From assembly GCA_045128835.1 (NCBI GenBank), contig JBGVRX010000026.1, positions 25,567 through 89,566 on the forward strand: DNA of 64,000 nt, read 5' to 3'. The position numbers were made by a program, and so were the translations under genes. Numbering within the stretch: the first letter of the stretch is position 1; each line of letters starts with the position of its first letter. Below are positions 25,303 to 34,902 of the stretch, piece by piece. The notes under the pieces were generated by a model, which worked only from the letters and a program-made list of their open reading frames with translations, did no database searches and was not told the DNA's origin. Source of the DNA: CALVUJ01 sp045128835 (GTDB lineage Bacteria; Bacillota_I; Bacilli_A; RFN20; DUOF01).

Positions 25303-27452
25303 TAGTTTCTAGCAGTCCTCTCTACTTCAAAGACTCCTTTAATGTTCTTTAAAGAGTTTTCTACGCTTTGGTAATGTTCTCCATCTCTTACCATTATTGA
25401 TAAGTGAACAGAAGCATTTAAGTTCTCTTTATGAGATACAGCATTTAACTCTAATGGAGTTATTTTTAATGTACTTAAAGTATTCATAATTTCAATTAAT
25501 AAATTAGTTCTATCACTAGCTCTAATAATTAAATCAACTTGATGTAATACATTGCTAATTACATTTGGATCCCATTCAACATCTATAAATCTAGAAGATA
25601 AATTTTTAAGAGTTGGACAGTTTGCTCTATGTACTTTAACACCCTTACCCCTAGAAATATAACCTATAATAGGATCTCCTGGGATTGGGCAACAACATTG
25701 TGATAATTCTACTTTAATAGAGTCAATTCCTCTAACCATTACCCCTTCACTATTAGACGCTTTAATATTAGGCTTTTTAAATTCAAATGTAGGCACATTT
25801 TTAGCAGTTTTCTTAGCTTTTACTTTTTCAATAACGTTTATTGGGTTAACTGCTCTATTAGCCATAACTAAGTATAAATCTTCTACTTTATTTACGCCAA
25901 ATTGTTGTAAGAAAGATACATCTTCAAATACTTCATCAATATCTTTTTCGCTAACATTTCTATTTCTAGCTTCTTCTAAAAGTAAAGATTCTCCTCTATT
26001 AATTAATTCTTCTTTATTTTCAGTAGCGTTCTTCTTTTGCAATGCTTTTCTAATATAGTTTTTAGCATTACTAGTCTTTACAAATTGAAGCCAACCTTCA
26101 CTTGGTACAGTATGTAATTTAGAAGTTTTAATTTCTACTATATCACCAGTTTTTAATTCAGTATTTATAGGAACCATTACACCATTTACTAAAGCTCCAA
26201 CACAACTATGACCTACATTACTATGAATTCTATAAGCAAAATCAATTGGACATGCTCCAACTGGAAGTTCAATAACCTTACCTCTAGGAGACATTACATA
26301 AATACTAGATTCAAATACTTCTTTCTTTAAGTTCTCTACGTATTCTTCTTTATCTTTAGTTTCTTCATTTGCTTCAATAAATTCTCTAAAGAAGTGTAAC
26401 TTTTCTTCTATTTCTTCTTTATTTCCTTTATCTCCTTCTTTATATTTCCAGTGCGCAGCAACTCCACTTTCAGCCCATTCATCCATCTTCTTAGTTCTTA
26501 TTTGGATTTCATAAATATTACCATCATCTGCTATTATACCTGTATGTAATGATTGATACATATTACTTTTAGGTACAGCAATATAATCTTTAAAACGCCC
26601 ATTTATAGGCTTATATATTGCATGAATATATCCTAAAATCTCATAACAGTTAACATCTGTTTCTGTAATAATTCTTAAAGCTAACAAATCATATAATTCA
26701 TCAAATTCAAGATGCTTTTTACTCATCTTTTTATAAATACTATAAATCTCTTTAGGTCTACCTTTAATACTGTAGTAAGGGATATTGTGTTCATCAAGAA
26801 GTTTTTTGATTTTTTCAATCATTCCATCTACTTTATTTTGTCTCTCTTCACTTCTTTGCTTTAACATATCTTGGATATATAAATATTTTTCTCTTTCTAA
26901 GTAATAAATTGAAGTATTTTCTAGGAAAGTTTTAACTTTATGCATACCTAATCTGTGTGCAATTGGAGAGTAAACATCTAATGTTTCTTTAGCTACTTTA
27001 ATTTGGAATTCTTCATCAAACAAATCCAAATATTTCATTAATTCTTGTTGCATTACTAGTCTAATGATTAATACGTTATAATCCTTAGCAAGCGCAACAA
27101 AAATCTTACGATAGTTTTCATTATCTATTAAATAATTAGTCTTCTCTTTTACATTATCAATTCTTACTAATGCTTCAAGCATTACACTAGTATCTTCACC
27201 ATATTCATTAGTTACATAGCTATAATTAATATTATCTGTTTTTAGTAATAAACATGAAAGTAAACTTTCAATTGCCACATTATATTTAGTTAAATATAAA
27301 ATAACATTATTAATATATTCTAAAGTATTAATCTTCTCTAAAAACACTTTGCTTGCATATTCTTTAGTAGATTCTTTATAACACTTTTCAAATAGTTTTA
27401 TTTCATCTTCTTTTAAATACTTACTTATCTTATCAATTATTTGTTCATACAT
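25302..27452 (-). CDS. rel: Rel/RelA (p)ppGpp synthetase with degenerate hydrolase domain
   Basis: Long RelA/SpoT homologue of 716 aa. The synthetase domain is intact (GRFKDYIAVPKSNMYQSLHT, EIQIRTKKMDEWAESGVAAHWKYKEG), followed by TGS (VMSPRGKVIELPVGACPIDFAY), a CC region (CCCPIPGDPIIGYISRGKGV) and a C-terminal ACT domain. The N-terminal HD hydrolase has lost its metal site: where homologues have LLHDVVEDT this reads LLLKTDNIN (about residue 70), and LADRLHNMRT is replaced by LVMQQELMKY (about 132-141). It should make but not degrade (p)ppGpp. GGAGGGG before the ATG at 27452 sets the start; recJ overlaps by 8 bp. Confidence 0.93.
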   Translation of the reverse strand: MYEQIIDKISKYLKEDEIKLFEKCYKESTKEYASKVFLEKINTLEYINNVILYLTKYNVAIESLLSCLLLKTDNINYSYVTNEYGEDTSVMLEALVRIDNVKEKTNYLIDNENYRKIFVALAKDYNVLIIRLVMQQELMKYLDLFDEEFQIKVAKETLDVYSPIAHRLGMHKVKTFLENTSIYYLEREKYLYIQDMLKQRSEERQNKVDGMIEKIKKLLDEHNIPYYSIKGRPKEIYSIYKKMSKKHLEFDELYDLLALRIITETDVNCYEILGYIHAIYKPINGRFKDYIAVPKSNMYQSLHTGIIADDGNIYEIQIRTKKMDEWAESGVAAHWKYKEGDKGNKEEIEEKLHFFREFIEANEETKDKEEYVENLKKEVFESSIYVMSPRGKVIELPVGACPIDFAYRIHSNVGHSCVGALVNGVMVPINTELKTGDIVEIKTSKLHTVPSEGWLQFVKTSNAKNYIRKALQKKNATENKEELINRGESLLLEEARNRNVSEKDIDEVFEDVSFLQQFGVNKVEDLYLVMANRAVNPINVIEKVKAKKTAKNVPTFEFKKPNIKASNSEGVMVRGIDSIKVELSQCCCPIPGDPIIGYISRGKGVKVHRANCPTLKNLSSRFIDVEWDPNVISNVLHQVDLIIRASDRTNLLIEIMNTLSTLKITPLELNAVSHKENLNASVHLSIMVRDGEHYQSVENSLKNIKGVFEVERTARN

Positions 27453-29037
27453 TATTAATCCCCTCCATACTAATGCATACACAAGACACTTTATTTTGAT
27501 ACATATTATTTGGTTCCAATCTAAATATCAAATCATATTTATCTATATTTCTATCTAATTTATTAGCTAGATTAAATCCTACTAAACTAGCATCCTTAGA
27601 AATATTCATTAAAATGTGTTTCCCATCTTTACTTTTATTTATGAAATTAGCATCACATTCTTTAATAACAAATAAAGGCTTAGGATTTCCTTCTCCAAAA
27701 GGAGCTAACTTTAATAAATCTTCATAAGCTTTATAAGTTAATTCTTCTTTTTCTACTTCAATTACTTCTAAAACTTGTTCTTCATATTCATAGTTAGCAC
27801 AATCCTCTTCAATTTTAGCCACAAACGCCTCATAGTTCTCTCTCTTTATAGTAAGACCTGCAGCGCCTTTATGACCACCAAATTGCTCTATATAACCGTT
27901 TTTTTCTAATATTTCAATAATATTAACTTCATCTATAGATCTGGCACTACCTTTATAATATTGTTTTGTTTCATCAAGCGAGAATACAATTGAAGGTAGT
28001 TTATATTTATTTGTAAATCTAGCAGCGATAATACCGTTAATTCCTTCAAGCATATTATCGCTTCTCTCTACGATAATTTTACTTGTATAACTACCTTTAT
28101 CTAAAGAAATAAAACCATCCTCAGTCATTTTCTTTCTCTCTTCGTTGGTCTTTTCAATAAATGTAGCACCTTTTTTTATTTCTTCTACATTATCACTAGT
28201 CAAGAAATTAACTAATCTATTCGCAGTATTCCCTTTACATATTCTACCTACAGAATTAAGTTTAGGTATAACTACCATTCCTAACGTATTCTCATCGTAC
28301 TTTTTATTATCACTATTCAAATAGTTAATAGCCTTATATTTCTTTGTATTCAAATAATTAATAGCTTTAGTAGCCAATAATTTGTTTTGTTCAACTAAAG
28401 GCATTACATCTGCAATTGTAGCAATTCCTGCTAATGCCATACAAACTTCATCCTCACTTGCTAATAAGGCTTTAGATACAAAATAACAAATACTGGCAGC
28501 ACACATATTATATTCAGTAAAATCAGAATATTCTGGGTGAAGCAATAAATCAAAGTTAGGATATGTTTCATCTTTTTGGTGATGATCCAACACCAAAACA
28601 TCCATACCTAAACTTTTAGCATCATCTATTGATTCAAAGGCTTTAATTCCATTATCTACACATATAAGCAATGAATATCCTTTTTCACTCATTTGTTTCA
28701 CTATTTTGCTCGATAATCCATATCCATCTTCATATCTATTAGGGACATAATATCCTACATCATAATTCATTAATTTAAATGTGCGATATAAAATAGAAAC
28801 AGCGCAAATACCATCTGCATCATAATCTCCATATATAGCAATTTTCTTATTATCACTCATCGCTTTTAAGATAACACTAATAACTTTATCCATATCTTTA
28901 TATTTATAAGATTCATTTTCAATAATTTTATTTGTGAAAGATATATTTCTATTCACCATAACTTTAGCGGCAAGAGAGGTAATATGGTGTTTCTTTATTA
29001 ATTCTTCATATTTATCTACATTTAACACCTTATACAT
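27445..29037 (-). CDS. recJ: Single-strand DNA exonuclease RecJ
   Basis: DHH-family 5'-3' exonuclease for recombination and mismatch repair. Motifs: YGDYDADGICAVSILY, VLDHHQKDETYP, a DHHA1 region with FGGHKGAAGL and a C-terminal OB fold. At 530 aa it is shorter than B. subtilis RecJ (about 786 aa) and lacks the extra C-terminal part. It precedes rel with an 8-bp overlap, which suggests co-translation. Confidence 0.93.
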   Translation of the reverse strand: MYKVLNVDKYEELIKKHHITSLAAKVMVNRNISFTNKIIENESYKYKDMDKVISVILKAMSDNKKIAIYGDYDADGICAVSILYRTFKLMNYDVGYYVPNRYEDGYGLSSKIVKQMSEKGYSLLICVDNGIKAFESIDDAKSLGMDVLVLDHHQKDETYPNFDLLLHPEYSDFTEYNMCAASICYFVSKALLASEDEVCMALAGIATIADVMPLVEQNKLLATKAINYLNTKKYKAINYLNSDNKKYDENTLGMVVIPKLNSVGRICKGNTANRLVNFLTSDNVEEIKKGATFIEKTNEERKKMTEDGFISLDKGSYTSKIIVERSDNMLEGINGIIAARFTNKYKLPSIVFSLDETKQYYKGSARSIDEVNIIEILEKNGYIEQFGGHKGAAGLTIKRENYEAFVAKIEEDCANYEYEEQVLEVIEVEKEELTYKAYEDLLKLAPFGEGNPKPLFVIKECDANFINKSKDGKHILMNISKDASLVGFNLANKLDRNIDKYDLIFRLEPNNMYQNKVSCVCISMEGINNV

Positions 29038-29110
29038 ATATTTACTTCCCCCAAACTATAACACCTTAATTTTAAAGTATTTTACATATAAATTAAAGTT
29101 AATTTACAAT

Positions 29111-29136
29111 AAAAAATGAGAACTATATGTTCTCAT
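29111..29136 (-). terminator. Intrinsic terminator of secDF
   Basis: On the - strand ATGAGAAC pairs with GTTCTCAT, followed by T residues. Confidence 0.75.
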
Positions 29137-29142
29137 TTAATT

Positions 29143-31476
29143 TTAGTCATTTATACCAACAAATGTTTGTTCTTCTGTGTCTTTGAAGAAACGTCTATTT
29201 TTCTTTGATTTGAATTCTCTTTTCTTTCTGTCGCTTAATTTTTCAATTGCTAACCAAGTTCTGCTTGCTAAGATAGTTGAGTTAACAAATCCGAAGATTG
29301 TTCCAACAATTAAAGTTAAATAGAAACTATAGTTTGCTGCTGTAGAGAATGCTAATAGAACGATTGAGATACCAACTACTACTGCAGAAGAAATAATCAT
29401 TCTTGGAAGAGTTGAATTGATAGCTTTACGAATTGCTTCATATCTTTCTTCGTTTGATAAATATTTTTTAGTAGTACCACTTAATAATTCTTTTAACTTA
29501 TTAAATACAACAACAAGAGTATTTAAGCCAAACACAGAAATTGCAAAGATAGCTATAACAACATCACTACCAATTTTAATACGAGTTAATCCGAAGAATA
29601 ATGCAGTTAATAAGATAGTAGCTGCTGTAGATGCAACTGCTGCAACAGCATAAGTGTAACGATATTTAACTGCTAAGTAGATAGCAACTAACACTAATGC
29701 TAAACTTATAGTATTTAACGCAGCTGTTGTAGAAACAAGTGCAGATTTAGGATTAATATCATTGATATATAATTCATATCTTTCATCATATTCCTTGTTT
29801 TCTCCAAATGTTTCAATAACTTTATTAGTTAATTCTGTTTCTTGTTCTGCAACTGAAGCATCAGTTGTAACTGTAACTTTATACTTCTTTACGCCTGAAT
29901 CTTCAAATGTAGATGTTTCAATACCAGTTAATTCGATATTTAACTCACCTTCATCAAAGAATCTCATAATGTGTTCGTTATCTGTGAAATATTCTTGAGT
30001 TGAAACGATTGTTATACTACTGTTTTCTTTAATTGTCTTATTGTAATTAAATAATGATCCTGTAGCTAATTGGAACACTAACATAACGATAAGAGATAAT
30101 GCTACAAATGCACCACTACCAATGAAGTATTTTTTAGTATTCTTTAATAAATCTGCATTTGCATTTTTAGAAGTTGTATATGCTTCTTTATTTTCAATAT
30201 AAGCTTTTTTAGCACCAAATGCTGTTGGCTTATTAGAAAGTTTAGCGTAGTAAGATAAAATTAATCTAGTCAATATTGGCATTACAACAAGTGTAGAAAC
30301 ACTAGATAAAGCTAACATAGTAGAGAAACTACCAACGCTGCTACCGAAGAAGAACATTACAATTGCCATGATAGTAATTACAACATTTGAATCAACGATA
30401 GAGTGAACTGATTTCTTATATCCTTCTTTGAACGCTCTAACAACATTTTTACCATTGTAAATTTCTATATTAGTTCTTTCAAATAATACGATAATTGCAT
30501 CAATTGCAAGACCTAATGCTACTATTAATGCTGCGATTGCTTGTTGATTTACAATTCCTTTAAATGCAACAAATAATGTTACAGTTAAGAATACATCGAA
30601 TAATAAGATTGCTGAAGCAACTAAACCGCCTAATTTATAGTTAACACTTAAGAAAACTACTACTAATACTAATGCAACTAAACTAGCAATTAAAACTTTA
30701 GTATATGCACTTTGAGCCTCATTAACTTCAAGAGAAGAAATTTGAACTATTTTTAATTCATAATCTAAAGTACCAGAGTTAATTAAATCTACTGTAGATT
30801 GTGCAACACTCTTAGAGAATTGTCCTGTTACAGTAATTGTATCTGTATCTAATTTTTCAGAAACTGTAGCGTTATAAATAATTTTCTTTGCAACACTAGC
30901 ATCAGTTTCTAAGTTAGCGTAATCATCGCCTTCTTCATAGCCTAACCAAACAACTAAGTGAGTATCGCTCATAGAACTAACGCTTTCAGTAATTTCACTT
31001 AATAATTCAGTATTTTTAATATTAAGAAGAATGATAGGATAACCATCAGCACTTAATTCACTACTTAAAGTAGCACCTACATCTTTTAATATTTCTTCAC
31101 CTGTAGCTAATAAATTGTTTTCAAAATCACGGAAAGATATTTCAGCATTATTTTCAATAATACTACGAATATCATCAGCAATGATTTGGTTTGAAGCACT
31201 TACAGTTACACGAACGTATTTATCTCCCTCAACACTAACGATAGGATCGATAGTATTAGCGATATCTAATCTTTTTTCAATACCTTCTGCTGCTGTTTTT
31301 GCTAGATTTTTATTTGACATATCTTCATCTTCTGTAGTTATTTCATAAAGGATATCGAATCCACCATTGAACTCCATTCCTGTTTTGCTGTTATTTTTAA
31401 TACTTGGAGCGCCAAAAGCAATAACCGCAAATAAAGTAACTAAGATAATTACAAATGAAAACACTCTTTTTTTCAT
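29143..31476 (-). CDS. secDF: Fused SecDF protein export membrane component
   Basis: RND-family helper of the Sec translocon, with SecD and SecF joined as in Bacillus. It has a first TM (residues 5-25), a SecD periplasmic domain, five TMs with the D1-D6 motifs (ALGLAIDAIIVLFERTN, GFKKSV-like EGYKKSVHSIVDSN), then the SecF half (KYFIGSGAF, SAVVVGISIVLLAF). 777 aa. The frame is open to 31521 but GGGGGAG before the ATG at 31476 sets the start. The SecF half looks divergent: its helices lack the usual ...FERIRE motif and read VFNKLKEL. Confidence 0.88.
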   Translation of the reverse strand: MKKRVFSFVIILVTLFAVIAFGAPSIKNNSKTGMEFNGGFDILYEITTEDEDMSNKNLAKTAAEGIEKRLDIANTIDPIVSVEGDKYVRVTVSASNQIIADDIRSIIENNAEISFRDFENNLLATGEEILKDVGATLSSELSADGYPIILLNIKNTELLSEITESVSSMSDTHLVVWLGYEEGDDYANLETDASVAKKIIYNATVSEKLDTDTITVTGQFSKSVAQSTVDLINSGTLDYELKIVQISSLEVNEAQSAYTKVLIASLVALVLVVVFLSVNYKLGGLVASAILLFDVFLTVTLFVAFKGIVNQQAIAALIVALGLAIDAIIVLFERTNIEIYNGKNVVRAFKEGYKKSVHSIVDSNVVITIMAIVMFFFGSSVGSFSTMLALSSVSTLVVMPILTRLILSYYAKLSNKPTAFGAKKAYIENKEAYTTSKNANADLLKNTKKYFIGSGAFVALSLIVMLVFQLATGSLFNYNKTIKENSSITIVSTQEYFTDNEHIMRFFDEGELNIELTGIETSTFEDSGVKKYKVTVTTDASVAEQETELTNKVIETFGENKEYDERYELYINDINPKSALVSTTAALNTISLALVLVAIYLAVKYRYTYAVAAVASTAATILLTALFFGLTRIKIGSDVVIAIFAISVFGLNTLVVVFNKLKELLSGTTKKYLSNEERYEAIRKAINSTLPRMIISSAVVVGISIVLLAFSTAANYSFYLTLIVGTIFGFVNSTILASRTWLAIEKLSDRKKREFKSKKNRRFFKDTEEQTFVGIND

Positions 31477-31613
31477 TTTACTCCCCCTCAACAATTGTTC
31501 TAAAACTGCATAATAAAACATTTATTTTAATATCTAGCAATATTAAACAATATTACATGCCCTTATACTTTATCAAATTATAGGAACTTAATCAATAAGA
31601 AAGGTGGAATTTT

Positions 31614-32924
31614 ATGCTAAAAAAGAAAATTATCAAATCAACTTTAAGTCTTTTATTTGTAGGCTTTATTACAAAGATTTTATCAACTCTAGGAAGGATT
31701 TCTACTGCTAGAACAATCGGCCAAGAAAGTATGGGCATTTATATGCTTGTTATGCCTACTGCAGTTTTCTTTATCAATATAATTCAATTAAGTTTACCTA
31801 CTTGTATAAATAAGTTAATTGCCCAAAATCCAAGCAAGACAAAAAACATTATTATAACCTCTTCTATTATATCTCTAATCATTAATAGCATTTTTATGAT
31901 TCTTATTATTTCATTCTCACCTTTCATAGCAAATAACATTTTAAAAAACGAAAAAACACTATACGCAATTAACGCATTAGCCTTATTAATTCCTTTAATA
32001 AGTTTAGGAGGACTAATAAAAGGCTATTATGCCGGTATTGGAAAAATAGAAATAACAGCCTATTCTCAAATAAGCGAAGAAATAGCAAGAATCGCTTTTA
32101 TTCTCTTATTTGGAGGCTATTTCTTAAAGGGTGGTGAAATGTATGGAGCTTATGCTGCCATTTTAAGTTTATGTGTAGGAGAAGTCTTTTCTTTAACCCA
32201 TATGATTATTTCTTTAAAAAACTTAAAATCAAAAACAAAAAAACTCTTCTTTGGAATTCTTAATGAAGAACATTTAGAAACTAAAGATATTCTAAGCATG
32301 TCTTTACCTTTAACTGGTGGTAAGTTTATAGGATCCATCGCATACATGCTAGAACCGATAATTATTACAAATGTATTATTAAATGTAGGAATGAGTAATG
32401 ATTTAATAACTTTAGAATACGGAATATTGTCTGGCTATGCTATGCCTCTACTATTAATGCCTGGTTTCTTTGCTAATGCCTTTGGAAGGGTTTTACTTCA
32501 ACCTATGACAACAGCAATAGCTAACAATAATAAAAAAGAGGCAAAAAAATTATTTGCCTCATTATCTTTAATATCTTTAATAGTTGGAGCCATATTCTCT
32601 ATAATAATGTTTTTATTCCCTAGTCAATTAATGAATTTATTATATGGAAATAGTGATGGATCAATTTATGTTAGAATATTCTCTATTCCCTTTATTTTAT
32701 ATTATCTAGAATCTCCTTTTATAAGCGCTATGACTGCATTAGGCAAAACTAAACAAATCATGTTTTATGATGTCTTAGCATCTGCACTTAGAATATGTTT
32801 ACTATTTATTCTATTACCTACTCTTAAAATGTTTGGAGTGGCCATAGCAACTTCTTTATCTTTTATAATGGTAGTAATAATATTTGGATTTATTATTACT
32901 AAAGAATTAAAAATAAAAAACTAA
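31614..32924 (+). CDS. SpoVB-like MOP-superfamily flippase
   Basis: Polytopic membrane protein of 436 aa with about 12-14 helices, similar to stage V sporulation protein B and related lipid-linked precursor flippases (ARTIGQESMGIYMLVMPTAVFF, GYYAGIGKIEITAYSQISEEIARI, SMSLPLTGGKFIGSIAYMLEPII). SpoVB is needed for spore cortex synthesis. Shorter than B. subtilis SpoVB (518 aa). GAAAGGTGG precedes the ATG. It stands alone on + between - strand genes. MurJ-like or exporter roles cannot be excluded. Confidence 0.78.
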   Translation: MLKKKIIKSTLSLLFVGFITKILSTLGRISTARTIGQESMGIYMLVMPTAVFFINIIQLSLPTCINKLIAQNPSKTKNIIITSSIISLIINSIFMILIISFSPFIANNILKNEKTLYAINALALLIPLISLGGLIKGYYAGIGKIEITAYSQISEEIARIAFILLFGGYFLKGGEMYGAYAAILSLCVGEVFSLTHMIISLKNLKSKTKKLFFGILNEEHLETKDILSMSLPLTGGKFIGSIAYMLEPIIITNVLLNVGMSNDLITLEYGILSGYAMPLLLMPGFFANAFGRVLLQPMTTAIANNNKKEAKKLFASLSLISLIVGAIFSIIMFLFPSQLMNLLYGNSDGSIYVRIFSIPFILYYLESPFISAMTALGKTKQIMFYDVLASALRICLLFILLPTLKMFGVAIATSLSFIMVVIIFGFIITKELKIKN

Positions 32925-33308
32925 TTATTTCTTCTTAGAACCTTTAGTGTTTTTAGTAATAGCTAAATGCATCTTTTGAGCAGTATTTAAACCAAACACT
33001 TCAGTATCTTCTTTATAGAAACGTTTCATATAAGTCATAACAAAATTATGGAAACTACCACCAATTACATTTTTATGACTTCCTTTAATAACATCATTAA
33101 AATAATTCGCAGCATTCATAGAGTCATTTTTATATGTCCCAAAACGATACTCCTCATCTAAATCATATTTCTCATTAGTAACCCTAACTAGTTCAGTAAA
33201 CAATCTTACCAATTCACTATTTTCCTTATTAATTTGCAAGACTTCATCTAAAATGTAAACAATTTCTTCTTTACCATTACTTGTTCTAATAATTACCATC
33301 TTATCCAT
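32925..33308 (-). CDS. 127-aa protein, paralogue of the 34.4-34.8 kb gene
   Basis: A small soluble protein whose order of features matches the 140-aa protein at 34381-34803: KxxxxRT...E.xYIL-E, then a polar middle, then GSF-HNF-MTY. The C-terminus is very basic (KNTKGSKKK). The ATG at 33308 follows AGGTGA; a GTG at 33317 in frame is less likely. Its end is convergent with the spoVB-like gene with no gap. Function unknown; it may bind nucleic acid given the Lys tail, but this is a guess. Confidence 0.6.
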   Translation of the reverse strand: MDKMVIIRTSNGKEEIVYILDEVLQINKENSELVRLFTELVRVTNEKYDLDEEYRFGTYKNDSMNAANYFNDVIKGSHKNVIGGSFHNFVMTYMKRFYKEDTEVFGLNTAQKMHLAITKNTKGSKKK

Positions 33309-33326
33309 TTCAATCACCTAAATTAA

Positions 33327-33983
33327 TTATACCTTATTTTTTCTTTCTTTTTCAATAATAAACAAAGATTCATCCACACTAAAAAAACACATAAAGATTT
33401 CTTTCTCATCTTTATATCCTTTTTTATTCAATTCCTTAATCAACCAATTCCTATCCTTATTCAATATCTCTAATACCTTTTCATCAATAATACCATCTTT
33501 AATCAAAGAAAAAGGAACTTTAGAGTTATCTTTATCCTTCTCTATAACACTTAAAGTGCCATTACTCTCTAAAATAGCAAACTTAACATTGATAACACTA
33601 TCAATACCATTAATCCTTAATTGTTCCATCAAATCATCAATATTATATCTTAGTTTCTTCATTATCTTGATATCAACATTACCATCATTAATTACAATCG
33701 TAGGATTCTCTTCAATTAACTTTCGAACCTTATTACTCTTTAAAACAATATAGGAACTAACAACCTGCATCAAACAAATTACTATTATAGGTATCAAAAC
33801 CTTCATAATATCATCATGAGGTTCTTCAATCGATAAAGAAAATAGTTCTGATATAACAAAGAAAATTACAATATCAAAAGAATTTAATTGTCCCAATTCC
33901 CTCTTACCCATTATCTTTAAGATAACAATCGTTACTATGATAAATAAAATAGTCTTACCAATAATAAGCAAATAATCATTCAT
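33327..33983 (-). CDS. DUF421 (YetF/YdfS-like) membrane protein
   Basis: A 218-aa protein with three N-terminal transmembrane helices (residues about 4-22, 32-50 and 57-77) and a cytosolic alpha/beta domain, the standard DUF421 layout; KIMGKRELGQLNSFDIVIFFVISEL is the family signature. AAGGAAG precedes the ATG at 33983. Several Bacillus members are spore-membrane proteins. Divergent from the TIGR04086-like gene. Precise role unknown. Confidence 0.85.
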   Translation of the reverse strand: MNDYLLIIGKTILFIIVTIVILKIMGKRELGQLNSFDIVIFFVISELFSLSIEEPHDDIMKVLIPIIVICLMQVVSSYIVLKSNKVRKLIEENPTIVINDGNVDIKIMKKLRYNIDDLMEQLRINGIDSVINVKFAILESNGTLSVIEKDKDNSKVPFSLIKDGIIDEKVLEILNKDRNWLIKELNKKGYKDEKEIFMCFFSVDESLFIIEKERKNKV

Positions 33984-34026
33984 AAAGACAATCTTCCTTT
34001 CATACATTTAACTAGGAGGAAACACA

Positions 34027-34380
34027 ATGAAAACAACTATAAAATCCTATACAACTTCTCTATTATTTATATTATTATCTACCTTTATATTTTCCCTTAT
34101 TTTAACAATACTAAACCAAAATAATCTAATTAGCATTTCTACAAGCAATATAACTTCTAGTATTTTATCACTTTTACTATTCTTTATATCTTCAATAATA
34201 TTAGGATTAAAAATAAAAAAGAAAGGATTACTAAACGGTATAATCCTTTCTCTTATTTATATATCATTAAATTTAATTATAGGATTCAACTTCACTAATT
34301 ATCTTTCTATAATCAAATTCATTTCAAAAATACTTTTAATAATACTAGGAACTATAATTGGAGTTAATCTAAATAAGTAA
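34027..34380 (+). CDS. TIGR04086-type four-helix membrane protein (YrzE-like)
   Basis: A 117-aa hydrophobic protein with four helices and a conserved KGLLNGIILSLIYISLNLI stretch between helices 2 and 3, resembling the TIGR04086 family often found near secDF in Firmicutes, as here. AGGAGG lies before the ATG. Function unknown. Confidence 0.65.
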   Translation: MKTTIKSYTTSLLFILLSTFIFSLILTILNQNNLISISTSNITSSILSLLLFFISSIILGLKIKKKGLLNGIILSLIYISLNLIIGFNFTNYLSIIKFISKILLIILGTIIGVNLNK

Positions 34381-34803
34381 CTATTTCTTAGGTTTCTTAT
34401 TTGGATCAAACTCTTTAAGTCTCTTATGCATCCAATTCTTTAATGTATCATAATTATTATTAGATATATATAACTTAGATGGTTCTAAAGTTATTCTTTG
34501 ATCTATACTACGCGCAAAATAAACTAAGAAAGAGAAATAACTGCCAGAAGGAGGAGTTTCTCTTCCATTTAAATGACAGTTAACTAAAAAGACTTCATAA
34601 TCTTCATCATCAACCAATTTAAGATCATAAGAATAAGGAGTTTTATCAATTCTTTTTTCTAACTCCATTAAATTCTTCATTATATAAAGTACATTTGAGT
34701 TCCTTCTTATATCATAAATAGACTCATGTAAAATATAGTAAGTTTCCCTTACATTCGTAGTTTTGTTAGTTCTAACAACAGCAATCTTCTTGTACATACC
34801 CAT
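34381..34803 (-). CDS. 140-aa protein, paralogue of the 32.9-33.3 kb gene
   Basis: A small soluble protein with the same layout as the 127-aa protein at 32925-33308 (KIAVVRTN...YYILHESI, then SGSYFSFLVYFARS) and a basic end (NKKPKK). The two flank the DUF421 and TIGR04086-like genes. AGGGGCG precedes the ATG at 34803; a second ATG is two codons in. I do not recognise the family. Confidence 0.6.
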   Translation of the reverse strand: MGMYKKIAVVRTNKTTNVRETYYILHESIYDIRRNSNVLYIMKNLMELEKRIDKTPYSYDLKLVDDEDYEVFLVNCHLNGRETPPSGSYFSFLVYFARSIDQRITLEPSKLYISNNNYDTLKNWMHKRLKEFDPNKKPKK

Positions 34804-34872
34804 ATAAAATCGCCCCTTACAATTAAAATTATACCTAACGCAACTTATTATTTCAATTAAAACTTTTTCACT

Positions 34873-34900
34873 AAAAAAGCCGGATAATCCGGCTCTTTTT
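34873..34900 (-). terminator. Intrinsic terminator of ruvAB
   Basis: On the - strand AGCCGGA pairs with TCCGGCT, followed by six T residues. Confidence 0.85.
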
Positions 34901-34902
34901 AT

